A DNA stretch of 64,000 nt from Actinomycetes bacterium. GTDB taxonomy: Bacteria; Actinomycetota; Actinomycetes; Mycobacteriales; Mycobacteriaceae. The position numbers and the translations under genes are program-made. The stretch spans positions 86,295 to 150,294 of the forward strand of contig JAEYUQ010000016.1 in NCBI GenBank assembly GCA_023432405.1, read 5' to 3'. A model generated the notes under the pieces. That model saw only the letters and a program-made list of their open reading frames with translations, ran no database searches and was not told the DNA's origin. Positions 32,126-41,251 of the stretch are shown here, piece by piece. Within the stretch, counting starts at the first letter, position 1; each line of letters begins with the position of its first letter.

Positions 32126-33587
32126 TATGACTTTGGCTGAGGTGGCCGAGGTAGTTGGTGGAACACTTTGCGACGCCCCTGACCCCGGCGCCATCATCCA
32201 CGGATCGGTGGAATTTGACTCCCGAAAAGTTATCCCAGGTGGTCTTTTCGTTGCTATTTCTGGGGCCCGAGTAGATGGACACCGTTTTTCCGAACAGGCC
32301 GTGGCTTCAGGTGCAGTAGCCGTCCTTGCGGCTCGTCCCGTCGGGGTACCGGCGATTGTGGTTAAGCCAGAGGGCAGAGCTTCTGGAAACGCCGAGGCTT
32401 TCCTCCATGACGCTGATGGGTCTGCAGCAGCGGTGGTAGGTGCTCTCTCTCGGCTGGCAGCGGAGGTTATTCGAAGGCTTAGCGCGCGTGGTTTGACTGT
32501 GATTGGAATCACCGGATCAGCGGGAAAGACCTCCACAAAGGATCTCATTGCAGCAGTGCTGGCCACTGATGGAGCAACTATTGCTCCTCCAGGGTCTTTC
32601 AACAACGAGATTGGGTTGCCGTACACAGCGTTGCGCTGTACTGACGAGACCAAGTATCTGGTGGCTGAAATGTCTGCCCGCGGGATTGGGCATATTCGCC
32701 ATCTCACACACATTACCCCGCCACAGATTGGGGTTGTGCTCAACGTGGGTTCTGCGCACTTAGGAGAGTTCGGTTCTCGAGAGAACATTGCCCAAGCAAA
32801 AGGTGAGTTAGTAGAGGCCTTATCTCCCTCGGGAGTTGCCGTTCTCAACGCCGATGATGCTTTGGTATCCGCAATGGCTCATCGCACCCAAGCCCGCGCT
32901 GTGACTTTCTCGGCGCAGAAATCTTCCCGTGCAGGGCAAGAAGCTGACATCTTTGCGGACACCATCACCCTAGATAGTCTTGCGCGTCCTAGCTTTGACC
33001 TGGTTCATGGGCGGCAGCGCCACCCTGTTCAGCTTCAGGTGTTTGGTGCTCACCAAACATCAAATGCTCTGGCAGCAGCAGCTGTTGGCATAGAATGTGG
33101 GCTTTCTCTGGAAACAGTGGCTCAGGCTTTGAGCCTTGCAGGTCCTGCTTCAGCTCATCGTATGGATGTGCGTACCAGGGCAGATGGTGTGACCATCATC
33201 AATGATGCGTATAACGCTAATCCCGAATCTATGCGTGCTGGACTTGCTGCACTGGGAACAACGGCTTCAAGCCGTGAGAACGCCAGCAGCTGGGCTGTTC
33301 TTTCCGAAATGGGAGAGTTGGGAGCTGACTCACAGGTGCGCCATGAGGAGCTGGCTTCTGTACTTGTGGAGCACGGCATCAATCATCTTGTGGCTGTGGG
33401 AACCAGCCAAGATGTTATTGCCTTGGCGCAGGCGGCCCGCCACCTGAATGTGGACACCGTCCTAGCACAGGATACTCAGGAAGCTGTAGCACTTCTGGAA
33501 ACACAACTGAGCTCTAGAGATGTGGTGCTTGTGAAAGCTTCTCATGCCCAGGAGCTATGGAAAGTAGCCGAAGCTCTGCTGGAGTAG
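32118..33587 (+). CDS. murF: UDP-MurNAc-tripeptide:D-Ala-D-Ala ligase
   Basis: The 489-residue Mur ligase has the ATP-binding motif GITGSAGKTSTKD, the NNEIGLPYT segment typical of MurF and a C-terminal INDAYNANPESMRAGL motif. It adds D-alanyl-D-alanine to complete the cytoplasmic pentapeptide precursor. ATG 32118 overlaps the murE stop and follows GAAGGAG; an ATG 9 bases later is a minor alternative. Confidence 0.96.
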   Translation: MIDMTLAEVAEVVGGTLCDAPDPGAIIHGSVEFDSRKVIPGGLFVAISGARVDGHRFSEQAVASGAVAVLAARPVGVPAIVVKPEGRASGNAEAFLHDADGSAAAVVGALSRLAAEVIRRLSARGLTVIGITGSAGKTSTKDLIAAVLATDGATIAPPGSFNNEIGLPYTALRCTDETKYLVAEMSARGIGHIRHLTHITPPQIGVVLNVGSAHLGEFGSRENIAQAKGELVEALSPSGVAVLNADDALVSAMAHRTQARAVTFSAQKSSRAGQEADIFADTITLDSLARPSFDLVHGRQRHPVQLQVFGAHQTSNALAAAAVGIECGLSLETVAQALSLAGPASAHRMDVRTRADGVTIINDAYNANPESMRAGLAALGTTASSRENASSWAVLSEMGELGADSQVRHEELASVLVEHGINHLVAVGTSQDVIALAQAARHLNVDTVLAQDTQEAVALLETQLSSRDVVLVKASHAQELWKVAEALLE

Positions 33588-33636
33588 TTATGCTTTCTGC
33601 CGGACATACACAGAATCAGAACTGAAAGACGAAGAC

Positions 33637-34740
33637 GTGGCTCAAATCATTATTGGCGGACTGGTGAGTTTCCTGGTGACCATTGTGCTGACACCAGTAC
33701 TGATCAGGAAGTTCTCTGCGGAGGGGTTAGGTCAGGAAATCCGCGAGGACGGCCCCCAGTCCCATCTTCGCAAACGCGGAACGCCCACAATGGGCGGTAT
33801 AGCTATCATCATTGGCATTGTGCTGGGCTATTGTGTGGCTGGTCTGGTGGGGTTAGCCACGGGTGCTCCGGCATTCACTGCCTCTGGTCTTGTGGTTCTG
33901 TGTATAACTCTGGCTTTGGGGGGCTTGGGTTTTGCCGATGACTTCATCAAACTCTTCAAAGAACGCAACCTCGGGTTGAACAAGACGGCAAAGCTCATTG
34001 GGCAGTTTGTTGTTGCTATTGTCTTTGTGCTGCTCATCCTCAACTTCCCCAACGACGCAGGTCTTACTCCCGGGAGTACCCATCTGTCTTCACTGCGGGA
34101 CATAGACGGGGTAGATCTAGCCCTGGGGGGCTCAGTGTTGGGCTTTATTCTTTTTACTCTCTTTATCTATTTCCTGGTGGCAGGCTGGTCAAACGCTGTC
34201 AATCTCACAGACGGACTGGATGGTCTTGCCGCAGGCGCCACTGCAATTACCATGACGGGCTACACCCTTATTACGTGGTGGCAGTTCCGTAACTCCTGTG
34301 GAGCAAGCGTGTCTCACGGCTGTTATGAGGTGCGCGATCCTTTGGATCTCGCTATCCTGGCAGCGGCCGGTTTTGGGGCTTGTCTTGGTTTCCTGTGGTG
34401 GAACGCTGCCCCGGCAAAAATTTTCATGGGGGATACCGGCTCCCTTGCCTTGGGCGGTTTGGTGGCAGCCATATCGGTGGTATCCCGAACCGAACTCCTC
34501 ATGTTTATCCTGGGTGCTCTTTTCTTCGTGGAAGCTGTCAGTGTTGTCATTCAGGTGGTGGCGTTTAGAACCACAGGCAAGCGTCCATTTCGTATGGCAC
34601 CCTTCCATCATCACTTTGAAAATGGGGGTTGGCCCGAAACAACAGTGGTCGTGCGGTTCTGGATTCTGGCTGTCGTGTCTGCAGCAGCAGGGGTAGCTCT
34701 GTTTTACGGTGAGTGGCTGAGCGTGCAGGGAGGCTTCTAG
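33637..34740 (+). CDS. mraY: Phospho-MurNAc-pentapeptide transferase
   Basis: The 367-residue polytopic enzyme has about ten transmembrane helices and the MraY signatures KRGTPTMGG, GFADDFIKLFKERNLGLNKTAKL (catalytic Asp pair), NLTDGLDGLAAG and HHHFENGGWPE. It transfers phospho-MurNAc-pentapeptide to undecaprenyl phosphate, forming lipid I at the inner membrane face. The start is GTG 33637 with a weak ribosome site. The murD ATG follows the stop without a gap. Confidence 0.97.
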   Translation: MAQIIIGGLVSFLVTIVLTPVLIRKFSAEGLGQEIREDGPQSHLRKRGTPTMGGIAIIIGIVLGYCVAGLVGLATGAPAFTASGLVVLCITLALGGLGFADDFIKLFKERNLGLNKTAKLIGQFVVAIVFVLLILNFPNDAGLTPGSTHLSSLRDIDGVDLALGGSVLGFILFTLFIYFLVAGWSNAVNLTDGLDGLAAGATAITMTGYTLITWWQFRNSCGASVSHGCYEVRDPLDLAILAAAGFGACLGFLWWNAAPAKIFMGDTGSLALGGLVAAISVVSRTELLMFILGALFFVEAVSVVIQVVAFRTTGKRPFRMAPFHHHFENGGWPETTVVVRFWILAVVSAAAGVALFYGEWLSVQGGF

Positions 34741-36186
34741 ATGACCCAGGAAGACTCCACACAGGTCACGGAAGGCGTATCAAAAAGAGAAGGACTGGCG
34801 ATGAAGCTTCCGGAGGAGTTTCGTGGTTCCATTATGGTGGCTGGAGCCGGTGTTTCCGGGATAGGAGCTGCCAGGCTTCTTCTGCACTGTGGCCTTCAGG
34901 TCACTGTGGCAGATGATGATTCTGATGCTCGCGAACGCGCACAGAGTTTAGGTGCTGAGGCTATCGGCGTCGATAAGGCTAGGCAGACAATCGCAGAGTA
35001 CTCATTGGTAGTCACATCGCCCGGCTGGTCCCCTCAAACCCCTTTACTTGTCGACGCCGCTCGCAGTGGCATTGACGTCATTGGGGATGTGGAAGCCTGT
35101 TACCGCCTGGATAGGGCGGGAGTATTTGGTGCGCCGCGCACCTGGCTTGTGGTGACTGGCACTAATGGGAAGACCACCACAGTGGGGATGCTGTATGCCA
35201 TGATGCAGCAGGGTGAAAGGCCTGCTGCAGCCGTGGGCAACATCGGAATGGCTGTGGAAGATGCTCTTCTCTCGGAAGAGCGTATTGACGTTCTAGTCTG
35301 TGAGCTTTCGAGTTTCCAATTGCACTGGTCCTCGCAGCTAGTACCGGATGCCGGAGTTTTGCTCAACCTGGCAGAAGATCACCTGGATTGGCACTCGGGG
35401 ATGGCTGGGTACGCTGCTGCGAAAGCAAAGGCTCTTCGAGGCCCCATAGCGGTTGCCGGGGTGGACGATCCCCTCGTTCGGGAGCTTGTGGGCGGCCGTA
35501 AGGATGTTATTGGTTTCACTTTGGGCAAGCCAGAACCTGGTCAGCTTGGTGTACGAGACGGTGTCCTGGTGGACACACAGGGACATCACTTTTACAAGGC
35601 AGATCACATTCACCCTGCAGGCTCTGCGGGAATTGCTGATGCCCTGGCTGCTGCTGCCATTGCTCGAACTCAAGGGATTACTCCCGAGCAAGTGGCTACG
35701 GCTCTGGACACCTTCCAGGTGGCACGCCACCGAGGTGAAGTTGTGGCCGAGTATGAGGGTGTGACTTTTATAGATAACTCCAAGGCCACTAACCCTCATG
35801 CTGCAGACGCCGCCTTGCACGGCATGAGGAAGGTGATTTGGTTTGCTGGAGGGCAACTCAAAGGGGCTGACATCACGCAGGTGGTGAAGGATCACGCTCA
35901 CCGGCTCAAAGCGGTGATGGTGATGGGAGCTGATCGAGAGATTGTTCGTGAGGTGTGTGCCGCCTTTGCTCCATCCGTCCCTGTGATTGTCACGGAGGCT
36001 ACCGATAAGGACGCGGCAATGCGGGAATTAGTAGAGAGCACCTTCTCGATTATGGAATCGGGAGATACCGTACTGCTGGCTCCTGCTGGAGCCTCCCTTG
36101 ATATGTATCAAGGAATGGGAGAGCGCGGAGATATTTTTGCGAGAGAAGTAGCGCGCCTGAGCTCTACGGGCACCAGCGCTATCTAA
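34741..36186 (+). CDS. murD: UDP-MurNAc-L-Ala:D-glutamate ligase
   Basis: The Mur ligase has an N-terminal Rossmann motif VAGAGVSGIGAARLL, ATP loop TGTNGKTTTVG and FIDNSKATNPHAA. It adds D-glutamate to UDP-MurNAc-L-alanine. Two starts are plausible. ATG 34741, immediately after the mraY stop and with GGGAGG 7 nt upstream, gives 481 residues. ATG 34801, with AGAAGGA upstream, gives 461 and removes a polar 20-residue extension. Homologues begin close to the second, so the N-terminus needs caution. Confidence 0.95.
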   Translation: MTQEDSTQVTEGVSKREGLAMKLPEEFRGSIMVAGAGVSGIGAARLLLHCGLQVTVADDDSDARERAQSLGAEAIGVDKARQTIAEYSLVVTSPGWSPQTPLLVDAARSGIDVIGDVEACYRLDRAGVFGAPRTWLVVTGTNGKTTTVGMLYAMMQQGERPAAAVGNIGMAVEDALLSEERIDVLVCELSSFQLHWSSQLVPDAGVLLNLAEDHLDWHSGMAGYAAAKAKALRGPIAVAGVDDPLVRELVGGRKDVIGFTLGKPEPGQLGVRDGVLVDTQGHHFYKADHIHPAGSAGIADALAAAAIARTQGITPEQVATALDTFQVARHRGEVVAEYEGVTFIDNSKATNPHAADAALHGMRKVIWFAGGQLKGADITQVVKDHAHRLKAVMVMGADREIVREVCAAFAPSVPVIVTEATDKDAAMRELVESTFSIMESGDTVLLAPAGASLDMYQGMGERGDIFAREVARLSSTGTSAI

Positions 36187-36216
36187 GAGCACGACCTCAG
36201 AGAGGAGCTACCCGCT

Positions 36217-37752
36217 ATGCCACAAACCTGGTTTCATCGCCTTCGAGCGCGGATGAACGAAGCTCCTGGTCTGGACTATCTCATGATTCGGACCATTGTG
36301 GCTGTTCTGACGGGTATTGGTCTTCTTATGGTCACCTCGGCCTCAGTGACTTGGTCAATCTATGACAACAACCCGGTATGGGGGGAGTCTCTTCGACAAG
36401 TCCTCTATGTTGCAGTGGGGCTGGTGGTCTTTTGGGTAGCGTTGCGTATTCCTCCCTCCCAGGTCAAGCGTTTTTCCTGGCTTTTTCTTCTCCTGAGTCT
36501 GGGGCTGTTACTTGCTGTTTTGCTAATAGGTACCGGAGATGATGAATTCGGTTCTCGTTCCTGGCTGGTGATTGGTAACTTCCAATTGCAGCCCTCGGAG
36601 TTTGCAAAATTCGGCTTCGCCATGTGGGGAGCCGCGTTCATTTCTCAATCATTCCCCAACAGGCCTACCACCCGGGAGTACGGTTGGCTCGCTGTTGTTG
36701 GGCTGCTCTTCGTCTCCATGATCCTCGCCGAGGGAGACACTGGAATGGCTCTCACCTTCCTGGTTGTGGTGTTTGCCCTCTACTTCTTCACGGGAATCTC
36801 TTATCGGGTCATCATGGTTCTCGTGGGAGTAGTTGTGGCAGGCGTTCTCACCATGATCTTCCAAAGCGGTGGGTATCGTTTCGCTCGCGTGCGTACATAC
36901 CTCGATGGCTTGGATGGAACCTTCGATAATCAGCAGTCCGTTGCCTTTCAGTCCTACCAGGGCTATCTTTCCCTGGCAGATGGCGGTTGGCTGGGTGTTG
37001 GAATAGGACAATCCCGCGCTAAGTGGTTTTATCTTCCGGAGGCAAAAAACGACTTTATTTTTGCCATCATCGGTGAGGAATTGGGAGTAGTAGGCGCTCT
37101 CCTCGTGATAGTTCTCTACACGGCGTTGGCGTACTTCGGACTCCGCACCGCCTTGCATGCAGCGAATCGCTTCCAGGCACTTTTAGCGGCCACCGTGACC
37201 ACAGCGGTCGTCATCCAGGCATTCATTAATATCGGATATGTTGTGGGGATTTTCCCGGTTACAGGTATTCAGCTTCCTCTGATTTCGGCAGGTGGAACCT
37301 CTGCTGTGGTAACTCTTGGGGCTATGGGGTTGCTGGCCAACATCGCCCGACATGAACCTGAACAGGTTTCTTACATGGCCGCGCATGGGCGCCCATTTTT
37401 TGATCGGATTTTGCTTCTTCCGGAGCCGTACAATGATCCTCGTGAAGAACGCGAAGCACGACAAAGAGCTGAGCGCAAGAAGAGACCTCCGCGCTCTCCG
37501 GTGACACGCCTCAGTCGCGTTCCCCACGCTGATGCCGATGCTGAACGGATAGACGCTGAGTATGACGCGCACAGTGTTTCTGAACTTTGGAGACACAAGA
37601 GCGGTGGATCTGTGGACTACAGTTCCCAATCGCGTACCAGCTCAGCTGCGAGAGTCACCAGAGCTCAGCGCAGGGAAACTCCGCGGCGTACTCAGCCTGG
37701 TACCACGACACGCCGTGGAAACTATCGCACCCCACCTCGATCAGAAAGATGA
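36217..37752 (+). CDS. ftsW: Septal peptidoglycan glycosyltransferase FtsW (SEDS family)
   Basis: The 511-residue protein has ten or so transmembrane helices (about 23-385) with SEDS motifs LQPSEFAKFG, AEGDTGMAL, KNDFIFAIIGEELG and GIQLPLISAGGTS. It polymerises lipid II at the septum with FtsI. After residue 385 comes a long, strongly basic cytosolic tail (about 390-511) rich in Arg, Ser and Thr, a corynebacterial and mycobacterial trait linked to FtsZ binding. The ATG follows GAGAGGAG. Confidence 0.95.
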   Translation: MPQTWFHRLRARMNEAPGLDYLMIRTIVAVLTGIGLLMVTSASVTWSIYDNNPVWGESLRQVLYVAVGLVVFWVALRIPPSQVKRFSWLFLLLSLGLLLAVLLIGTGDDEFGSRSWLVIGNFQLQPSEFAKFGFAMWGAAFISQSFPNRPTTREYGWLAVVGLLFVSMILAEGDTGMALTFLVVVFALYFFTGISYRVIMVLVGVVVAGVLTMIFQSGGYRFARVRTYLDGLDGTFDNQQSVAFQSYQGYLSLADGGWLGVGIGQSRAKWFYLPEAKNDFIFAIIGEELGVVGALLVIVLYTALAYFGLRTALHAANRFQALLAATVTTAVVIQAFINIGYVVGIFPVTGIQLPLISAGGTSAVVTLGAMGLLANIARHEPEQVSYMAAHGRPFFDRILLLPEPYNDPREEREARQRAERKKRPPRSPVTRLSRVPHADADAERIDAEYDAHSVSELWRHKSGGSVDYSSQSRTSSAARVTRAQRRETPRRTQPGTTTRRGNYRTPPRSER

Positions 37753-37761
37753 GACTCCGAT

Positions 37762-38910
37762 ATGACAACTCCTCACTCCGAGTCATCCCAGTACCACGTG
37801 GTAGTGGCTGGTGGTGGCACAGCAGGGCATATCGAACCAGCCCTAGCTGTGGCAGATGCCCTGAGCTCCTCTTTCGCCGTGACCGTGACCGCTTTGGGAA
37901 CAAACAAAGGTTTGGAACGGGATTTGGTTCCTGCGCGTGGCTACGATCTCAAGCTCATTGATCCGGTTCCCGTGCCGCGGAAATTCTCTATGGACTTACT
38001 GAAGTTACCTCTGCGAGTCCGACGAGCAGTTCAGCAAACACAGGACATCCTGCGGGACGTCCATGCTGATGCTCTCATCGGCTTTGGTGGCTATGTGTCC
38101 GCCCCCGCCTACCTAGCAGCCCGTAGGCTGGGAATTCCTCACTTTGTTCATGAAGCTAATGCTCGGGCCGGATTGGCAAACAAACTCGGTATGTGGTTGG
38201 GGGGAACCTGTTTTACTGCCGTTCCTCATTCCGGGTTGCGTGGTGAGGTGGTGGGAGTACCTATTCGTCCCGCACTCAGCAGTGAAGATCCTGAAGTGGC
38301 CGCTCAGCGCGGGAGATCACAGTGGAACCTGCGCCCTGATGTGCCTACTCTCCTTGTCACGGGAGGTTCTCAGGGTGCGCGCAGAATTAACAGTGCCCTG
38401 GAGCAGAGCGTCGAGAGACTGGTTGCCCAAGGATTTCAGGTTCTCCACGCCTATGGGAAGAAGAACCCTCGGCCACAGAGTGCTGATGAGATAGAGGGAT
38501 ACACAGCGGTGCCCTATATATCAGATATGGCTGCTGCCTATGCAGTAGCGGATCTAGCCATTTGTCGATCAGGTGCCATGACTGTGGCAGAGGTGACTGC
38601 AGCTCATCTTCCGGCTATTTATGTTCCGCTTCCACATGGCAACGGGGAACAGGCGCTCAATGCTCAGAAAGTTGTGGAGGCTGGAGCTGCACTGATCCTG
38701 CCCGATGAAGACTGTGAGCCTGAGCGGGTTATGGAACTTGTTACGCAGATTCTGGGTAATCCTGAGAAACAAGCCGCCATGCGTGAGGCGGCTCAAGACA
38801 GCGGGGCTGGGAGTGTGGCGCACACGATAGCGCAGCGCATCGTGGATGCTCTACACGCCCGCGATCCAAAAACTGCCACTGAGGTTCTGACATCAGAAGA
38901 AGGGGAGTAG
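37762..38910 (+). CDS. murG: Undecaprenyl-PP-MurNAc-pentapeptide N-acetylglucosaminyltransferase
   Basis: The 382-residue GT28 enzyme has the N-terminal glycine loop AGGGTAGHIEPALA, GFGGYVSAPAYLAA, VHEANARAGLANK and the C-terminal donor site GGSQGARRIN and RSGAMTVAEVTAAHLPAIYVPLPHGNGEQ. It adds GlcNAc to lipid I to make lipid II on the cytosolic face. It lies 9 bp after ftsW and 4 bp before murC. Confidence 0.97.
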   Translation: MTTPHSESSQYHVVVAGGGTAGHIEPALAVADALSSSFAVTVTALGTNKGLERDLVPARGYDLKLIDPVPVPRKFSMDLLKLPLRVRRAVQQTQDILRDVHADALIGFGGYVSAPAYLAARRLGIPHFVHEANARAGLANKLGMWLGGTCFTAVPHSGLRGEVVGVPIRPALSSEDPEVAAQRGRSQWNLRPDVPTLLVTGGSQGARRINSALEQSVERLVAQGFQVLHAYGKKNPRPQSADEIEGYTAVPYISDMAAAYAVADLAICRSGAMTVAEVTAAHLPAIYVPLPHGNGEQALNAQKVVEAGAALILPDEDCEPERVMELVTQILGNPEKQAAMREAAQDSGAGSVAHTIAQRIVDALHARDPKTATEVLTSEEGE

Positions 38911-38914
38911 AGCA

Positions 38915-40393
38915 ATGGCGCAGAGTAATCAGGACGTGGCACCTCACGATATTGATCTGACCCGTGTGCATCTGGTGGGTATTGGTGGAGCAGGTATGTC
39001 TGGTGTGGCGCGAATCCTGTTAGATCGAGGGTCAGTGGTGTCTGGGTCCGACGTCAAGGATTCTCGCCCGGTACGAGCCCTGCGCACTATGGGGGCCCAT
39101 GTGGCAGTGGGGCATGACGCGCGCAACCTAGAACTGACTGGGCAACTACCTACTGTGGTGGTAACCAGCTTTAAGGCAATACCGGAGGATAACCCCGAGC
39201 TACAAGCAGCCCGAAGCCACAACATCCCAGTGGTGAAACGGTCAGATCTCCTCGCTGCCCTCATGATGGGGAAGAAACAAATTCTCATTGCAGGGACTCA
39301 TGGAAAAACCTCCACAACCTCTATGACAGTGGTGGCTCTTCAAGCCTGTGGCTTAGATCCGAGTTTCGCTATTGGTGGGCAACTCAATAGAGCAGGAACC
39401 AATGCCCATTCGGGGACGGGAGAGACCTTTGTAGCTGAAGCCGATGAGTCTGACGCCTCTCTGCTTACCTACCGCCCTGACATTGCGGTAATTACCAACA
39501 TTGAGCCAGATCACCTGGACTTTTATGGGTCTGAGGAAGCGTACATCTCTGTTTTTGATGATTTTGCCGATAGGCTCCAGGAGACCAAGGGGGTGCTGAT
39601 TGTATGCCTGAACGACGCCCCTGCTGCCGCTTGTGGGCTGGCAGCTCAAGAGCGGGGGATGTGCGTTCGTGGCTATGGAACCCGCGAGGCTATTGCTATG
39701 CACCCAGAGATTACAGCTGGTGCAATAGTGGAATCAGTGGATACCTACGGGGCGCATACTCGAGCTCAGATCAGAGTGGGGGATGAGCTCGTGGAGCCTA
39801 CCTTCCGTATCCCCGGGCTCCACATGGTGCTCAACGGCGCGGCGGCTCTTCTGGCTGGTTCTTTGGCAGGAGGGGAGCTTAAGGGCCTTGCGCAGGGGCT
39901 CAGCGATTTTTCCGGGGTGCGCCGTCGATTTGAGTATCACGGAGAAATTGCAGCTCAGCAGTATGCCGGAGTGAAAGTGTACGACGATTACGCGCATCAC
40001 CCCACAGAGGTGGCTGCTGTACTCACGGCAGCCAAGGACAAAGTCTCCTCAGCTGGAAAAGGCAAGGTCATCGTGGTTTTTCAGCCGCACCTTTATTCCA
40101 GGACAATGAACTTTGCCACTGAGTTTGCTCAGGCTCTCTCTTTGGCTGATGCCGTCATTGTGTTGGATATTTATGGTGCCCGGGAACAGCCTGTGGAGGG
40201 TATTGATTCGCGCATTATCACCTCCCAGGTTTCTGCCCCCATTGTGCGTTTTGAGCCCAATTTTATGGAGGTTCCTGAGGATATTGCCCAGCTAGCTCAG
40301 CCCGATGATCTCGTTATCACGATGGGCGCAGGTTCCGTAACCATGCTGGCAGATCAGATTGTCTCACGGCTCAGTGGTCTTTCTAAGGAGTAG
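38915..40393 (+). CDS. murC: UDP-N-acetylmuramate:L-alanine ligase
   Basis: The 492-residue Mur ligase has the N-terminal nucleotide loop LVGIGGAGMSGVARILL, ATP loop GTHGKTSTTSM, the AEADESDASLL block and the DDYAHHPTEV motif typical of MurC. It adds the first amino acid, L-alanine, to UDP-MurNAc. The ATG follows GGGGAG. The ftsQ GTG begins 3 bp after its stop. Confidence 0.97.
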   Translation: MAQSNQDVAPHDIDLTRVHLVGIGGAGMSGVARILLDRGSVVSGSDVKDSRPVRALRTMGAHVAVGHDARNLELTGQLPTVVVTSFKAIPEDNPELQAARSHNIPVVKRSDLLAALMMGKKQILIAGTHGKTSTTSMTVVALQACGLDPSFAIGGQLNRAGTNAHSGTGETFVAEADESDASLLTYRPDIAVITNIEPDHLDFYGSEEAYISVFDDFADRLQETKGVLIVCLNDAPAAACGLAAQERGMCVRGYGTREAIAMHPEITAGAIVESVDTYGAHTRAQIRVGDELVEPTFRIPGLHMVLNGAAALLAGSLAGGELKGLAQGLSDFSGVRRRFEYHGEIAAQQYAGVKVYDDYAHHPTEVAAVLTAAKDKVSSAGKGKVIVVFQPHLYSRTMNFATEFAQALSLADAVIVLDIYGAREQPVEGIDSRIITSQVSAPIVRFEPNFMEVPEDIAQLAQPDDLVITMGAGSVTMLADQIVSRLSGLSKE

Positions 40394-40396
40394 GAA

Positions 40397-41059
40397 GTGC
40401 AGGTTTCCCGCAGAGTTGTGGCAAGTGTCCTCCTGGTGATTGCTGTCAGTGTGATTGCCGTGGGGATTGCGTTGTGGACACCTCTGTTTGCTGTGAAAAA
40501 TATTCAGGTTCATGGAGTAAAACACCTCAGTGCTGAGGAAGTTGTAGCACTATCGGGACTTGCTGTGGGGGATAGGATGCTGGGGATTGATGAACACGCG
40601 GCAGGTAACGCCATTGTTCAGCAACCTTGGGTAGACCGTGTGACTGTCTCACGACAGTGGCCGAGGACAGTCACTATTGATGTCACTGAACGTGAAGCTG
40701 TGTTGTTTACGGCAGAGCAAGACGGACAGCATCTCATTGACGCTGACGGGGTTGCGTTCACCATTGGTGATCCTCCCCAGGAGGCAGTGGGTGTGTCGGG
40801 AGATGCCGTTGAAGATCCCGCTATTATGCGGCAGCTAGCTGCAGCTATAGCATTCATTGAGCAACCCATCAGAACACAGCTTAAGAATGTCACTGTGGTA
40901 AGTGCTTATGATGTCACCTTGCACCTTAAAGATGGGCGAAGTGTCTACTGGGGGGCTTTACAAGACAACCAGGATAAAGCGCGGGCACTCAAAACTGTCC
41001 TTTCACAAAATGGGGAAAAGTGGAACATCTCTAATCCCCAATTGGTTACCGTTCGCTGA
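40397..41059 (+). CDS. ftsQ: Cell division protein FtsQ
   Basis: The 220-residue bitopic protein has a short cytosolic N-terminus, one transmembrane helix (about 7-27) and a POTRA domain (FAVKNIQVHGVKHLSAEEVVALSGL, about 31-100). The FtsQ beta domain follows, with AVLFTAEQDGQHLIDADGVAF. It recruits FtsL/FtsB and links early and late divisome parts. The GTG start follows AAGGAG overlapping the end of murC. Confidence 0.93.
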   Translation: MQVSRRVVASVLLVIAVSVIAVGIALWTPLFAVKNIQVHGVKHLSAEEVVALSGLAVGDRMLGIDEHAAGNAIVQQPWVDRVTVSRQWPRTVTIDVTEREAVLFTAEQDGQHLIDADGVAFTIGDPPQEAVGVSGDAVEDPAIMRQLAAAIAFIEQPIRTQLKNVTVVSAYDVTLHLKDGRSVYWGALQDNQDKARALKTVLSQNGEKWNISNPQLVTVR

Positions 41060-41251
41060 GAGTTTTTCGCTCGCCTGACCGGCGGTAATGCCGCTGCTTG
41101 AAACCCTAAACTTCCACTTGAGGCTTAGGACACGCCGTAATGAATGTCCCAGAAAACTTCCGTTACGTCACCCAAAATAGGGTCAATGTCCTGTGCTGAG
41201 AAACAGGCTTGTGATTAAGACTCGATATTTCATGGGAAAGGCGAGAACCTC

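Noticed and set aside
37655..37903. Minus-strand frame across the ftsW-murG junction
   Set aside because: Shadow of two well-identified genes with no start signals.
41060..41251. Possible regulator sites (CGTTAC, small GCGG/CCGC hairpin) before ftsZ
   Set aside because: Single weak motifs without repetition or symmetry; a promoter is expected here but none could be assigned.
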